NCBI GenBank assembly: GCA_038226175.1
Contig: JBBRQP010000079.1
Coordinates: 1 to 13,162 of the forward strand
Reading direction: 5' to 3'
Length of the DNA: 13,162 nt
DNA from: JBBRQP01 sp038226175
GTDB taxonomy: Bacteria > Cyanobacteriota > Cyanobacteriia > Gloeobacterales > Anthocerotibacteraceae
The notes under the pieces are model-generated. The model had not been told where the DNA came from. It worked only from the letters and a program-made list of their open reading frames with translations, and searched no databases. The position numbers and the translations under genes were made by a program. This document shows, one piece after another, positions 1-6,386 of this stretch (position 1 is its first letter; each line of letters begins with the position of its first letter).

Positions 1-109
1 ACCAAATAATTTGCAGGTGGGTGCGTTCCACCCCGTCCGTTGCTTGGCGGTAGCGCTTTTCTAATTCTTCCACACTCAGGTGGTTCACAAGACTAAGGTT
101 CTTTACCAT
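1..109 (-). CDS. IS630-type transposase or helix-turn-helix protein, N-terminal part
   Basis: Reading the minus strand from the ATG at 107-109 gives 36 residues beginning MVKNLSLVNHLSVEELEKRY and ending ERTHLQIIW at the window edge, with no stop. This is the characteristic start of the cyanobacterial IS630-group helix-turn-helix segment (LS..HLSVEELE.RYR.A.D..ER.H.QIIWLLAQG), which binds the element's ends before the DDE catalytic domain. The gene runs leftwards out of the window, so I cannot tell whether the transposase is intact. The element end should lie between about 110 and 145, because the interrupted reading frame to the right opens there (TAA at 121-123). The family call rests on recognition of a short stretch. 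Confidence 0.72.
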   Translation of the reverse strand, partial: MVKNLSLVNHLSVEELEKRYRQATDGVERTHLQIIW

Positions 110-123
110 ACCTTATTCTATAA

Positions 124-354
124 GCGGAAAGTGTATTAGATCACGTGGCTTGGGTTGCTGGTGTCGAAGTTTCCGGTACTCTTGATTGGAACTACCATAC
201 GGGGTTAGTAACAGCCCATGTCCGCCTTGATGGTTCCGCAACTTTGCCAGGAACTCTTGATCTACACTGGCAAGACCGCCAACCCCAGGCGCTCGCCACA
301 GTTACAGGCACTATTGGTGGTCGGGTTATTCAGGCGGTGATGCCTGCACCCTAG
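124..354 (+). pseudogene. C-terminal remnant of an unidentified protein, cut by the left IS element
   Basis: The frame is open from just after a TAA at 121-123 to a TAG at 352-354, about 76 codons. The text reads as real protein: alternating hydrophobic and polar residues with many Gly, Thr and Val (SGTLDW, LVTAHVRLDG, GTLDLHW, TVTGTIGG), as in a beta-rich C-terminal domain, ending VMPAP. There is no good start: the only candidate is a GTG at 145 without a ribosome binding site. The adjoining IS630-type gene points away to the left. I infer that the element removed or separated the front of this gene. I do not recognise the protein. It could be expressed as a short peptide, but a broken gene is more likely. 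Confidence 0.5.
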
Positions 355-487
355 AAGGACGGGAGTTTTTATGGAAAATCTGAGACTTCAAATTTTTTAA
401 TAAGTCACCAAAATGTTCGTGTGTAACAATTCTGCGTGATGCGCCATGGGTAGACTTAATCTAGCTTCAGGTCAGGAGTGTTTGCTT

Positions 488-961
488 GTGTTTGAATTGC
501 TGTCCTACAAACGGTTTCGTGATACTCCGAGCGTTCGCTTTTTTGACATCACTGTTGCGGCCTCAAATGTGCGCGATTTAGTCATTCATCAAGGGCCTGC
601 GATTAGTCCGCCTGACGGTGAAGAAGGCTATTGGCAATTTTATTTGCATCCCCATCAAGAAGACAATCTTTTGGCTTTATCGGGAGGCAGAACCTTTTAT
701 CTGGTCAATTTTTCTTGGAATTATCCTTTTCACATGGTTCGTCTCGATACAGACCGCGAGATCCTAAAAATTCCTCCCGGCACATTTCATCGCTCGGTTT
801 CTGATCCTAAGGGTTCGGTCGTGCTCAATCAAGCCGTGCGCTGGGAAAATGCTAATGTCCAAACCGAATTTCGGGTCTACGACAGCGGCAAAATTCCTCG
901 CTTATGCACAATTACTTCTGTGTCTGCCCCTTTACCGAAGCTGCATGGCTTTCAGTGGTAA
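488..961 (+). CDS. Cupin-fold (jelly-roll) protein of unknown function
   Basis: About 157 residues. Both halves of a cupin metal site are visible: YLHPHQEDNLLALSGG (His54, His56, Asp59 from the chosen start) for motif 1 and IPPGTFHRSVSD (His101) for motif 2. The segment YWQFYLHPHQEDNLL...FYLVNFSW resembles a hypothetical protein I associate with cyanobacteria. No enzyme activity can be assigned; a small soluble metal- or sugar-binding protein is plausible. An ATG at 446 extends the frame by 14 codons but has no ribosome binding site. The GTG at 488 follows AGGAG (474-478) by 9 bases, and the residues after it begin with the family-like FELLSYKRFRDTPS, so I prefer GTG. The 3' end overlaps the convergent pseudouridine synthase gene by 50 bases. 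Confidence 0.72.
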   Translation: MFELLSYKRFRDTPSVRFFDITVAASNVRDLVIHQGPAISPPDGEEGYWQFYLHPHQEDNLLALSGGRTFYLVNFSWNYPFHMVRLDTDREILKIPPGTFHRSVSDPKGSVVLNQAVRWENANVQTEFRVYDSGKIPRLCTITSVSAPLPKLHGFQW

Positions 962-1892
962 TGTCCCTAGCGTCAAACTTAGACCCGAGTACCCGCAGTA
1001 GTTTTAGCATCGTGGGTGGCGGCATAACCTGAAACTGTAGTATCTCACCGCTCATCGGATGCGAGAAAGCCAAGCGCCACGCATGCAGCGCTTGACCGGG
1101 TAACTTGACCGGAGATTTGCCCTGACTATAGAGCGTGTCACCTACGATTGGATGCCCCATCGACTGCGCATGAACCCGAATCTGATGCGTTCGCCCAGTT
1201 TCTAGCTGAAAATGGAGCAGACTAAAATTACTCAAGCGCTCTAATACCTGCCAATGGGTGCGAGCTACACGACCATCTGCTACGACTACCATCTTGAGCC
1301 GTTGCACCGGATGCCGACCAATGGGTGCATCGATGTGTCCTACATCAGTTTTTGGTTGTCCATGGATGACCCCTAAGTATTCCCTCTGGGCAGTCTTAGC
1401 CTGAATTTGAGCCTGCAGATGGCGATGGGCTTGGTCATGCTTAGCAATCACAATCAAACCGCTGGTGTCTTTATCTAAGCGGTGGACAATCCCCGGACGT
1501 TCGATGCCATTAAGTCCCGACAAATCTTGACAATGCGCCAAAAGTCCATGCACCAACGTATGGGTATCGTGACCGGGTGAAGGGTGGACTACTAGCCCTA
1601 CTGGTTTGTTGAGAACAATCAGATGAGCATCCTCGTAAACCACGTTTAAATCCATGGTCTCTGCTGTCAAATCTAGAGGCTTAGTTGCAGGAACGAGCAC
1701 TATCACCTGATCTCCAGTCTGTACGGGGTCTTTAGGGCGGCAGGGTTGTCCATTGCGTTGAATTTGGCCTCCGGCAATTAAGGTCTGAATCCGGGTACGC
1801 GAAAACTGTGGCAAGGCGTGAGCCAACCACCGATCCAGCCGTTCGCCTTGGGCTTCGGTTGTAACAATTAAGGCTAATTCTTGTTCAGGCAT
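912..1892 (-). CDS. RluA/RluD-family 23S rRNA pseudouridine synthase
   Basis: Isomerises uridine to pseudouridine in structured RNA, most likely the large ribosomal RNA. From the ATG at 1890-1892 the protein has 326 residues, the same length as E. coli RluD. An N-terminal S4 RNA-binding domain (about residues 15-65: GERLDRWLAHALPQFSRTRIQ) is followed by the catalytic domain with GIVHRLDKDTSGLIV. Asp140 is the nucleophile, matching Asp139 of E. coli RluD. The later motif ETGRTHQIRVHAQSMGHPIVGD is also present. The open frame extends to 1979, but that would run through the tRNA-Glu promoter into the tRNA gene, so the longer start is unlikely; an ATG at 1910 is another option. Neither has a strong ribosome binding site. 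The exact RNA target (RluC or RluD type) cannot be told from the sequence. Confidence 0.9.
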   Translation of the reverse strand: MPEQELALIVTTEAQGERLDRWLAHALPQFSRTRIQTLIAGGQIQRNGQPCRPKDPVQTGDQVIVLVPATKPLDLTAETMDLNVVYEDAHLIVLNKPVGLVVHPSPGHDTHTLVHGLLAHCQDLSGLNGIERPGIVHRLDKDTSGLIVIAKHDQAHRHLQAQIQAKTAQREYLGVIHGQPKTDVGHIDAPIGRHPVQRLKMVVVADGRVARTHWQVLERLSNFSLLHFQLETGRTHQIRVHAQSMGHPIVGDTLYSQGKSPVKLPGQALHAWRLAFSHPMSGEILQFQVMPPPTMLKLLRVLGSKFDARDITTESHAASVKGQTQK

Positions 1893-1923
1893 AGTTCTAC
1901 TTTGACACATACGGAATAGCTTA

Positions 1924-1954
1924 TTGACAGGAGACCATACCTGTCTGTTAATAT
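1924..1954 (+). promoter_or_regulatory. Promoter of the tRNA-Glu gene with an embedded inverted repeat
   Basis: A perfect -35 box TTGACA (1924-1929) and a -10 box TTAATA (1948-1953, spacing 18) or TAATAT (1949-1954, spacing 19) stand about 18 bases before the mature tRNA. The predicted start is near 1961. A perfect 6-bp inverted repeat, GACAGG (1926-1931) and CCTGTC (1940-1945), begins inside the -35 box. It could be an operator, or a hairpin in the leader of the divergent rluA-family transcript. Confidence 0.65.
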
Positions 1955-1971
1955 TGGAAAGGTCAAGACGT

Positions 1972-2047
1972 GGCCCCATCGTCTAGAGGCCTAGGACACA
2001 TCCCTTTCACGGATGTGACAGGGGTTCGAATCCCCTTGGGGCTACCA
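1972..2047 (+). tRNA. tRNA-Glu (anticodon UUC), CCA encoded
   Basis: A complete cloverleaf can be folded. The acceptor stem is 1972-1978 with 2037-2043 and the discriminator is A2044. The encoded CCA is 2045-2047. The anticodon stem is 1999-2003 with 2011-2015, the loop is CTTTCAC and the anticodon is TTC at 2006-2008. The T stem is AGGGG/CCCCT (2020-2024 with 2032-2036) around TTCGAAT. The D arm GTCTAGAGGCCTAGGAC is typical of tRNA-Glu. Besides translation, Glu-tRNA feeds tetrapyrrole synthesis through glutamyl-tRNA reductase in cyanobacteria. The first acceptor pair is a G1-U72 wobble instead of G-C. A clear promoter precedes the gene and a strong terminator follows, so it is probably a one-gene unit. 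Confidence 0.96.
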
Positions 2048-2060
2048 CTTCTACTTGAAT

Positions 2061-2094
2061 GCTCCTCGGAATATAAAGTTCCTGAGGAGCTTTT
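2061..2094 (+). terminator. Intrinsic terminator of the tRNA-Glu gene
   Basis: GCTCCTC (2061-2067) plus GGAA (2068-2071) pairs with TTCC (2079-2082) and GAGGAGC (2084-2090). This makes an 11-bp stem with a single bulged T and a 7-base loop. It is followed at once by TTTT. It lies 14 bases after the CCA. On the other strand no T-run follows, so it acts on the plus strand. Confidence 0.85.
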
Positions 2095-2119
2095 GACATA
2101 AATGAATACATTAAAATTT

Positions 2120-2180
2120 CCCCGCTCAAGCGAAGCGACCAGCTTCTTGCTCCCACAGGAAGTCAGCTAGAGAACCGGGG
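2120..2180 (-). repeat. Folded inverted-repeat element, possibly a degenerate IS200/IS605-type end or dusB terminator
   Basis: CCCCG (2120-2124) pairs with CGGGG (2176-2180). Inside, AGCTTC (2141-2146) pairs with GAAG (2159-2162) and AGCT (2165-2168), leaving a two-base bulge. On the minus strand the fold begins 33 bases after the dusB stop and ends in AAATTTT, so it could terminate dusB transcription. The minus-strand text CTTCCTGTGGGAGCAAGAAG followed by TTGAGCGGGGA resembles, from memory, the structured right ends next to tnpB genes in cyanobacteria. No transposase reading frame is present, so that idea is weak. Confidence 0.3.
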
Positions 2181-2213
2181 ACATATTTGAGTAAGCTCTT
2201 TTTATAATGATGT

Positions 2214-3215
2214 TTAGTCTAAATTATGTAATGCGGCTTCAATTAGATCCTCAGCTTGAGCAAGCGAAGTCATCCGGGCTAGCTGAGCACGCAATATACT
2301 AGCGCCTGCAATACCTTTGATATACCAAGTTGCGTGTTTACGCGCTTGATGCAAACCACGCTCACCTTTGAATTTACACAACATCTGGATATGTTCACGT
2401 ACTAAATAGAGACGCTCTCGGGCCGTTGGATCAGGCAAACGTTCTCCGGTTTTAAAGAAATGATCCAATTGTCCCACGAGGGCGGGATTGCCCATGGTTG
2501 CGCGTGAGCACATCACGCCATCAGCACCAGTTTGCTCAAGACAGGCGAGCGCTGCATCAATTGAGAAAATATCGCCGTTGGCAATAACCGGAATTGAGAG
2601 CTTTTCTTTGACCCGGGCGATCCACTCCCAGCGGGCGGTACCGTCAAACTGTTGTGCTCGCGTACGTGCATGGATGGTAATAAGTTGCGCACCATTATCC
2701 GCCATGCGCTGACTAAATTCCAAGATATTAATCTCTTGATCATTCCAGCCGAGGCGGGTTTTAACGGTGATCGGAACTTTGACGGTTTGGGTGAGTTTAT
2801 GAACGATTTGTCCGGCAAGTTCCGGGTCTTTGAGTAGAGAGGAGCCACCACCATTTTTTGTGATTTTATTGACCGGGCAACCCATATTGATGTCAATAAT
2901 CTGAGCGCCCTCCGCCTCAGCCATGATCGCGGCCTCAGCCAAAAAATCCGGGCGACAATCAAAAAGCTGAATCGCGATCGGGGTTTCACCGGGCAATACA
3001 TCCATCACCTGCGGTAGTTGCTTGGCATAGTGCAAGCCGGTCGCACTCACCATCTCGGTATAAGTGAGCGACTCGGGTGCATAGCGACGTACCAGCTGAC
3101 GAAATACCCGGTCAGTCACACCAGCAAGAGGCGATTGGAAAACCCGGCTACGTAAAGTTACCCCGCCTACTTGCAGCGGTTGTGCCATGTGTTGACGAAT
3201 AATATCAGGGGTCAT
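2214..3215 (-). CDS. dusB: tRNA-dihydrouridine synthase (DusB type)
   Basis: FMN enzyme that uses NADPH to reduce specific uridines in tRNA. The 333-residue length is normal. The TIM-barrel motifs come in order: SPLAGVTDRVFRQLVRRY (residues 28-45), the YTEMVSA segment, INMGCPVNKITKNGGGSSLL with the catalytic Cys113, VPITVKTRLGW (Lys152), LITIHARTR (His182), VIANGDI, and the FMN-phosphate segment GVMCSRATMGNP. A helical C-terminal RNA-binding domain follows (CKFKGERGLHQARKHATWY). The ATG at 3213-3215 lacks a strong ribosome binding site; Met10 is an alternative start. It is the last gene of a run of minus-strand genes, 35 bases after the DUF2335 gene, so read-through from upstream is possible. 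The folded element at 2120-2180 lies just past its end. Confidence 0.93.
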   Translation of the reverse strand: MTPDIIRQHMAQPLQVGGVTLRSRVFQSPLAGVTDRVFRQLVRRYAPESLTYTEMVSATGLHYAKQLPQVMDVLPGETPIAIQLFDCRPDFLAEAAIMAEAEGAQIIDINMGCPVNKITKNGGGSSLLKDPELAGQIVHKLTQTVKVPITVKTRLGWNDQEINILEFSQRMADNGAQLITIHARTRAQQFDGTARWEWIARVKEKLSIPVIANGDIFSIDAALACLEQTGADGVMCSRATMGNPALVGQLDHFFKTGERLPDPTARERLYLVREHIQMLCKFKGERGLHQARKHATWYIKGIAGASILRAQLARMTSLAQAEDLIEAALHNLD

Positions 3216-3250
3216 GACTTCATTCTGGCAAACAATGGATTACTCTCAAA

Positions 3251-3730
3251 CTAATCCTCTTTGGTTTTACTTATTTGGTTCTGAGATGTCCACTTACTCC
3301 CAAAAAAAGTTATCAAAGCCGAGACTATAGCAGCTGCCATAGTCCAAAATCCAGTAGTTTCTTTACCAGAAATAGCCAGCCATGCACCAATTCCTATCAA
3401 AGCAATAAAAATGCTGTATCCCATCCATTGTCCTGTCTTCTTAATGTTAATATCACTTTCTACCATTTGTTTTTGTAATGCGTGTCTGTTCAATTGTTCA
3501 TTTTCAGCCATTTTTAAGATGCGATCTGCAGCACCACGCAGTGTATTTTCATATCCTTGAAATTCTTCAGGTGGTGGCAAAGGGCTTCTTCGCATACCCA
3601 TAACTGTTCTTTCTACCAGCACAGAAGAGTCTGTTCTTGTAGAAGGAGTTTCGTTGTTCCTAATGCTGGGCGACTTAGAGCTGCTTTCTAAAGAAGTTTC
3701 TGGATCATCTTGGGAATCTTGGTTTACCAT
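3251..3730 (-). CDS. DUF2335-type two-helix membrane protein
   Basis: About 159 residues from the ATG at 3728-3730 (MVNQDSQDDPETSLESS). A polar, low-complexity N-terminus (residues 1-45) is followed by the family signature PLPPPEEFQGYENTLRGAADRIL (about 50-73). A short amphipathic helix (KMAENEQLNRHALQKQM) comes next, then two membrane segments: WMGYSIFIALIGIGAWLAIS (about 102-121) and GFWTMAAAIVSALITFFGS (about 127-145). A charged tail ends the protein. The open frame extends to 3931, but that part overlaps the upstream 87-aa gene and has no protein-like character. The function of DUF2335 is unknown; I infer a small inner-membrane protein with a cytosolic N-terminus. It sits 19 bases downstream of the 87-aa gene, and the pair is visibly AT-richer than its neighbours, suggesting an acquired cassette. 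Confidence 0.68.
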   Translation of the reverse strand: MVNQDSQDDPETSLESSSKSPSIRNNETPSTRTDSSVLVERTVMGMRRSPLPPPEEFQGYENTLRGAADRILKMAENEQLNRHALQKQMVESDINIKKTGQWMGYSIFIALIGIGAWLAISGKETTGFWTMAAAIVSALITFFGSKWTSQNQISKTKED

Positions 3731-3749
3731 CACTTCGCCTAAACGCAAT

Positions 3750-4013
3750 TTATTGGCGAGCCAGATAGTTTGTATTCTGCTCATGTAGGGCTTGTTTGTA
3801 TTTTTGTATAGCTTTTCTAAAGTCAGAACCCACTGCATTCCAATCCTCGCCAATGGTTTGCCAATCTTGCTCAAGGAAATATTGGTCATCGTTGATGTCG
3901 CTTTCAAGGATGGTGTGATATCCCTTGTCATAATTTTGATCTATGCCTATGGCTGCTGCTGCACCTTCAAGAAAGAGAGATGCATCGGAAAGCTGCTTTT
4001 TGTATCTTTTCAT
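3750..4013 (-). CDS. 87-residue acidic hypothetical protein paired with DUF2335
   Basis: Begins MKRYKKQLSDASLFLEGAAA and ends NTNYLARQ. The first dozen residues are basic. The middle is acidic and Trp/Tyr-rich (SDINDDQYFLEQDWQTIGEDWNAVGSDF), and the C-terminal third is a predicted helix (FRKAIQKYKQALHEQN). No signal peptide or membrane segment is visible, so it should be soluble. I do not recognise a family. It is the first gene of a two-gene unit with the DUF2335 gene. The short gap and shared AT-rich composition suggest they act together, for example as a cytosolic partner of the membrane protein, but that is inference. The ATG at 4011-4013 has only a weak ribosome binding site. The 104 bases between it and nrdB may carry its promoter; I see no convincing one. 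Confidence 0.6.
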   Translation of the reverse strand: MKRYKKQLSDASLFLEGAAAAIGIDQNYDKGYHTILESDINDDQYFLEQDWQTIGEDWNAVGSDFRKAIQKYKQALHEQNTNYLARQ

Positions 4014-4117
4014 GGCTTCATACCCGAACTTTGTCTAGTAACTCAGTCTAGCTCAGGTATGAGGCTGGATGATAAACCTATAGAATTTTGCTGCTCGCGT
4101 AGAGTGTACCGCAGTAT

Positions 4118-4846
4118 TTATGCATACATCGGCAAATCATCATTACGATGCTCAAAAAAGGCTGGCATTACATAGGACTTAGTCTGTTCTAGATCCGGGG
4201 CAATCCCTTGCTCAAGCAGACTACGCGAACTCTTGATCCAGACTTCGGGATAACCCCAGTTACCGGGAGCATCAAGATCAGATACAAGCCATTGCACGGT
4301 CTCTTCACGTAGACGATCCAGACTAGGACTCCAGGTATAGCCTAGTTCTTTAGCTAACTGACGGTTAGTCGCAACATGAATACTTTCATCATTACTGATA
4401 TCACCCGAGATAGTGCGTAGCCCTGGTCCACCCAAAAAGCGCATCATCGGCAAGATTACAAAGAAGACAGAAGTTTCTAATACCGCTGCTTTGACAATCG
4501 GATGATCAGGATGACTAAGCCAACGTGCGGTGAGCGTCCGAGCGTCCGCTTGCATCGTAGGCGTTGTTAATTGATAGGTGTCATGGGCTAAGTTGAGGGC
4601 TTGGTCATGTTTATACTCATCTTCTACATTACTGGCCAATAACGTTACCGCATCAGGTGTAAGTAAAGCCAGTTCTTGCCGGGAAACCCCAGCAATCCAA
4701 TCGCCTACCGGAATTTCTAAGATCCTCAGGGCTAAGGCGCGACCTAGGGTATCTTCAGATCCAGGAGCCACCGGAGCGCGCTGACCACAAGTCGGTGTCC
4801 AGCTTTTTTTGCGTTGTAGGAGCTTAGCGTAAAAAGAAGTTGTCAT
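4118..4846 (-). CDS. nrdB: Short ribonucleotide reductase radical (beta) subunit
   Basis: 242 residues; class I beta subunits are usually 320-380. Ferritin-like metal ligands line up with E. coli NrdB: Glu77 and His80 (VEDEYKH; Glu115/His118), Glu124 (VLETSVFFV; Glu204), and Glu154 and His157 (NDESIH; Glu238/His241). Pro64 to Glu77 keeps the same 13-residue spacing as in E. coli. The first ligand is probably Glu44 (ILEIPVGDW). Tyr122 of E. coli corresponds to Leu84 here, so the usual tyrosyl radical residue is missing. The loop between the second and third ligands is about 40 residues shorter. The C-terminal tail HRNDDLPMYA looks like the acidic peptide that docks into the alpha subunit, with a Tyr near the end. 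An AGGA lies 9 bases before the ATG. It follows the alpha gene by 29 bases, which is strong support for the role. Confidence 0.75.
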   Translation of the reverse strand: MTTSFYAKLLQRKKSWTPTCGQRAPVAPGSEDTLGRALALRILEIPVGDWIAGVSRQELALLTPDAVTLLASNVEDEYKHDQALNLAHDTYQLTTPTMQADARTLTARWLSHPDHPIVKAAVLETSVFFVILPMMRFLGGPGLRTISGDISNDESIHVATNRQLAKELGYTWSPSLDRLREETVQWLVSDLDAPGNWGYPEVWIKSSRSLLEQGIAPDLEQTKSYVMPAFFEHRNDDLPMYA

Positions 4847-4875
4847 CTCAAAAAGTCCTCTTAAGTAAAGTAAAT

Positions 4876-6294
4876 TTATTCAGCACAGGCTGCACAAAAT
4901 TCCGCTGGGTTTAAAGAGCAAGCTGGAGTTTCCATAGCCATAGGTTCGCCCATGCCCTCAGGAGTTAGGACTTGGCTTTTATCGAGGGCATCTTGCAGGA
5001 TGTTCAAACGGTAATAGGTTGTCATCAGGGGACTGGCAAACCAATCGGTTAAAAAATCGTGGTCAACACGGCAGGTTTCCCAAAGATTAAAACTCATACT
5101 ATGAGCCAGTCCCGTCTGATTCATCAGAGCTTGCCAAGCCTTAAATAAACGGTATTGCACATCCCAGCCTACCTGACGGGCTACTTCACATTTGGGATGA
5201 TGCTCATAGCGCACCACCCCAAAGGTGCCACTATCGCGGTCTACGATATGGTTAATTGGTGGTGAGATTTCTGGGGTGGTAGTGAAAAACTCCCGGTCTC
5301 GATAACGGTAAGCCACAGATGCCGTGGGCGCAATCGTAAAAGCCCGTTCCATACCGTGAATCCGTGCAATATCTGACGCTTTGGCATAACCCGCGACCAG
5401 AGCCGTCACAATCTTATTCGCATGAGCGGTAGGTGGCTCAGCTGTCATCCCAAAAACTGTGTATTCAAGAGCCGCCACAAAATCCCGATAAGTAACCCCT
5501 TCAATAGCCAATAAGTTAGCTAAACCTAAAGCACCGAGTCCGACTTGTTTATCCTGTTCGGGAGCCAGATAAATTCCTGATGCACCCACGCCTGTATTGG
5601 CATGGAGCGTACAGAGAAACTCCATACTCTCAGCAAAGGCTTGAGGAATGGCTGCAAGCGTAGTTTTACCCAGATTGACATGACTCAATAAGCAAGTTCC
5701 TTTAGAAGGCAACAATATCTCAAGGCACACATTACTAAAAAGACGCTTACCTCGTGGGTCATGTTGTTTTTTAGCAAGCCAAATCACACCTTCATTGAGT
5801 TTTTGCATCACCAAAGGCAACAAAGGACTGGTCAATAAACTTTCGTCTACATAAAGAGCGCGTTTTGCCCAAGGTAATTCTTTAGGACTAACACTCAAAA
5901 ACTCTTGAGCATCCGCATGGTCATAGTCCAGATAAAGCGTAATCGCCCCATTTTTATACTTACCCCCCCGCCTCAAAATCTCATTAAGCGTAGAGTAGAT
6001 TTTGGCAAAGGATACAGGGCCTGAAGCGACTAAGCCTTTGCCGTTATCGGTTCCCTTAGCCCGTAGGTTACCTAGGTTTAGAGCTACCCCCGCGCCATTG
6101 CGTAAGGCTTTGGAAGCAAAGATCCAGCTTTCTTCGATACCGCCCGTGCCTTCCATGGTGTCAGTTACATCCATGACCGTACAAGAGACAGGTAAACGTC
6201 CATCGGGGTCGCCTAGCCAATCTTTAACCCGGCTTGTGACGGCGGTGTATTGGGGAAGGGCTAATTTTGGGGTCATGACATGGGTGGCAAGCAA
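4876..6294 (-). CDS. nrdA: Compact class I-type ribonucleotide reductase catalytic (alpha) subunit
   Basis: Reduces ribonucleotides to deoxyribonucleotides. About 472 residues from the TTG at 6294, against roughly 700-850 in the family. Catalytic residues are all present: Cys38 (LPVSCTV; E. coli Cys225), Asn188-Cys190-Glu192 (NVCLEI; 437/439/441) with the thiyl-radical Cys, Cys201 (GTCLLSHVNLG; Cys462), the Tyr-Tyr dyad 427-428 (TTYYRLN; Tyr730/731) and a C-terminal CAAC pair (467/470). The ATP cone and N-terminal helical domain are absent. The open frame reaches 6513, but codons above 6360 cover the promoter and NrdR-like boxes and read poorly. The TTG has GGAG 8 bases ahead; an ATG at 6276 is the alternative. 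The Tyr dyad and the adjacent beta gene favour class I over class II. Confidence 0.85.
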   Translation of the reverse strand: MLATHVMTPKLALPQYTAVTSRVKDWLGDPDGRLPVSCTVMDVTDTMEGTGGIEESWIFASKALRNGAGVALNLGNLRAKGTDNGKGLVASGPVSFAKIYSTLNEILRRGGKYKNGAITLYLDYDHADAQEFLSVSPKELPWAKRALYVDESLLTSPLLPLVMQKLNEGVIWLAKKQHDPRGKRLFSNVCLEILLPSKGTCLLSHVNLGKTTLAAIPQAFAESMEFLCTLHANTGVGASGIYLAPEQDKQVGLGALGLANLLAIEGVTYRDFVAALEYTVFGMTAEPPTAHANKIVTALVAGYAKASDIARIHGMERAFTIAPTASVAYRYRDREFFTTTPEISPPINHIVDRDSGTFGVVRYEHHPKCEVARQVGWDVQYRLFKAWQALMNQTGLAHSMSFNLWETCRVDHDFLTDWFASPLMTTYYRLNILQDALDKSQVLTPEGMGEPMAMETPACSLNPAEFCAACAE

Positions 6295-6386
6295 AGGGTT
6301 TTCTCCGTAGCGGGACACAATAAATAAGAAGGTATCACCTACACCGCTAGTGTGGTTAGACAGGTTTGTGTAGAGGTTGTCTGCAA

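Noticed and set aside
2488..3001. Open frames on both strands inside dusB (2488-2712 +, 2652-2837 +, 2513-3001 -)
   Set aside because: They lie fully within the well-supported dusB gene, their translations lack protein-like pattern or family motifs, and none has a ribosome binding site.
3731..3931. N-terminal 67 codons of the long DUF2335 frame
   Set aside because: They overlap the 87-aa gene in another frame and show no family similarity; the ATG at 3730 gives the sensible start.
3792..4175. 127-aa plus-strand frame opposite the 87-aa gene
   Set aside because: It runs antisense across three genes, and its hydrophobic start is the complement of the acidic 87-aa gene. The minus-strand pair has better spacing and a recognisable DUF2335 domain.
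5000..6294. Reading the alpha subunit as a B12-dependent class II reductase
   Set aside because: It has the Tyr-Tyr radical-transfer dyad near the C-terminus and an adjacent ferritin-like beta subunit gene, both expected for class I.
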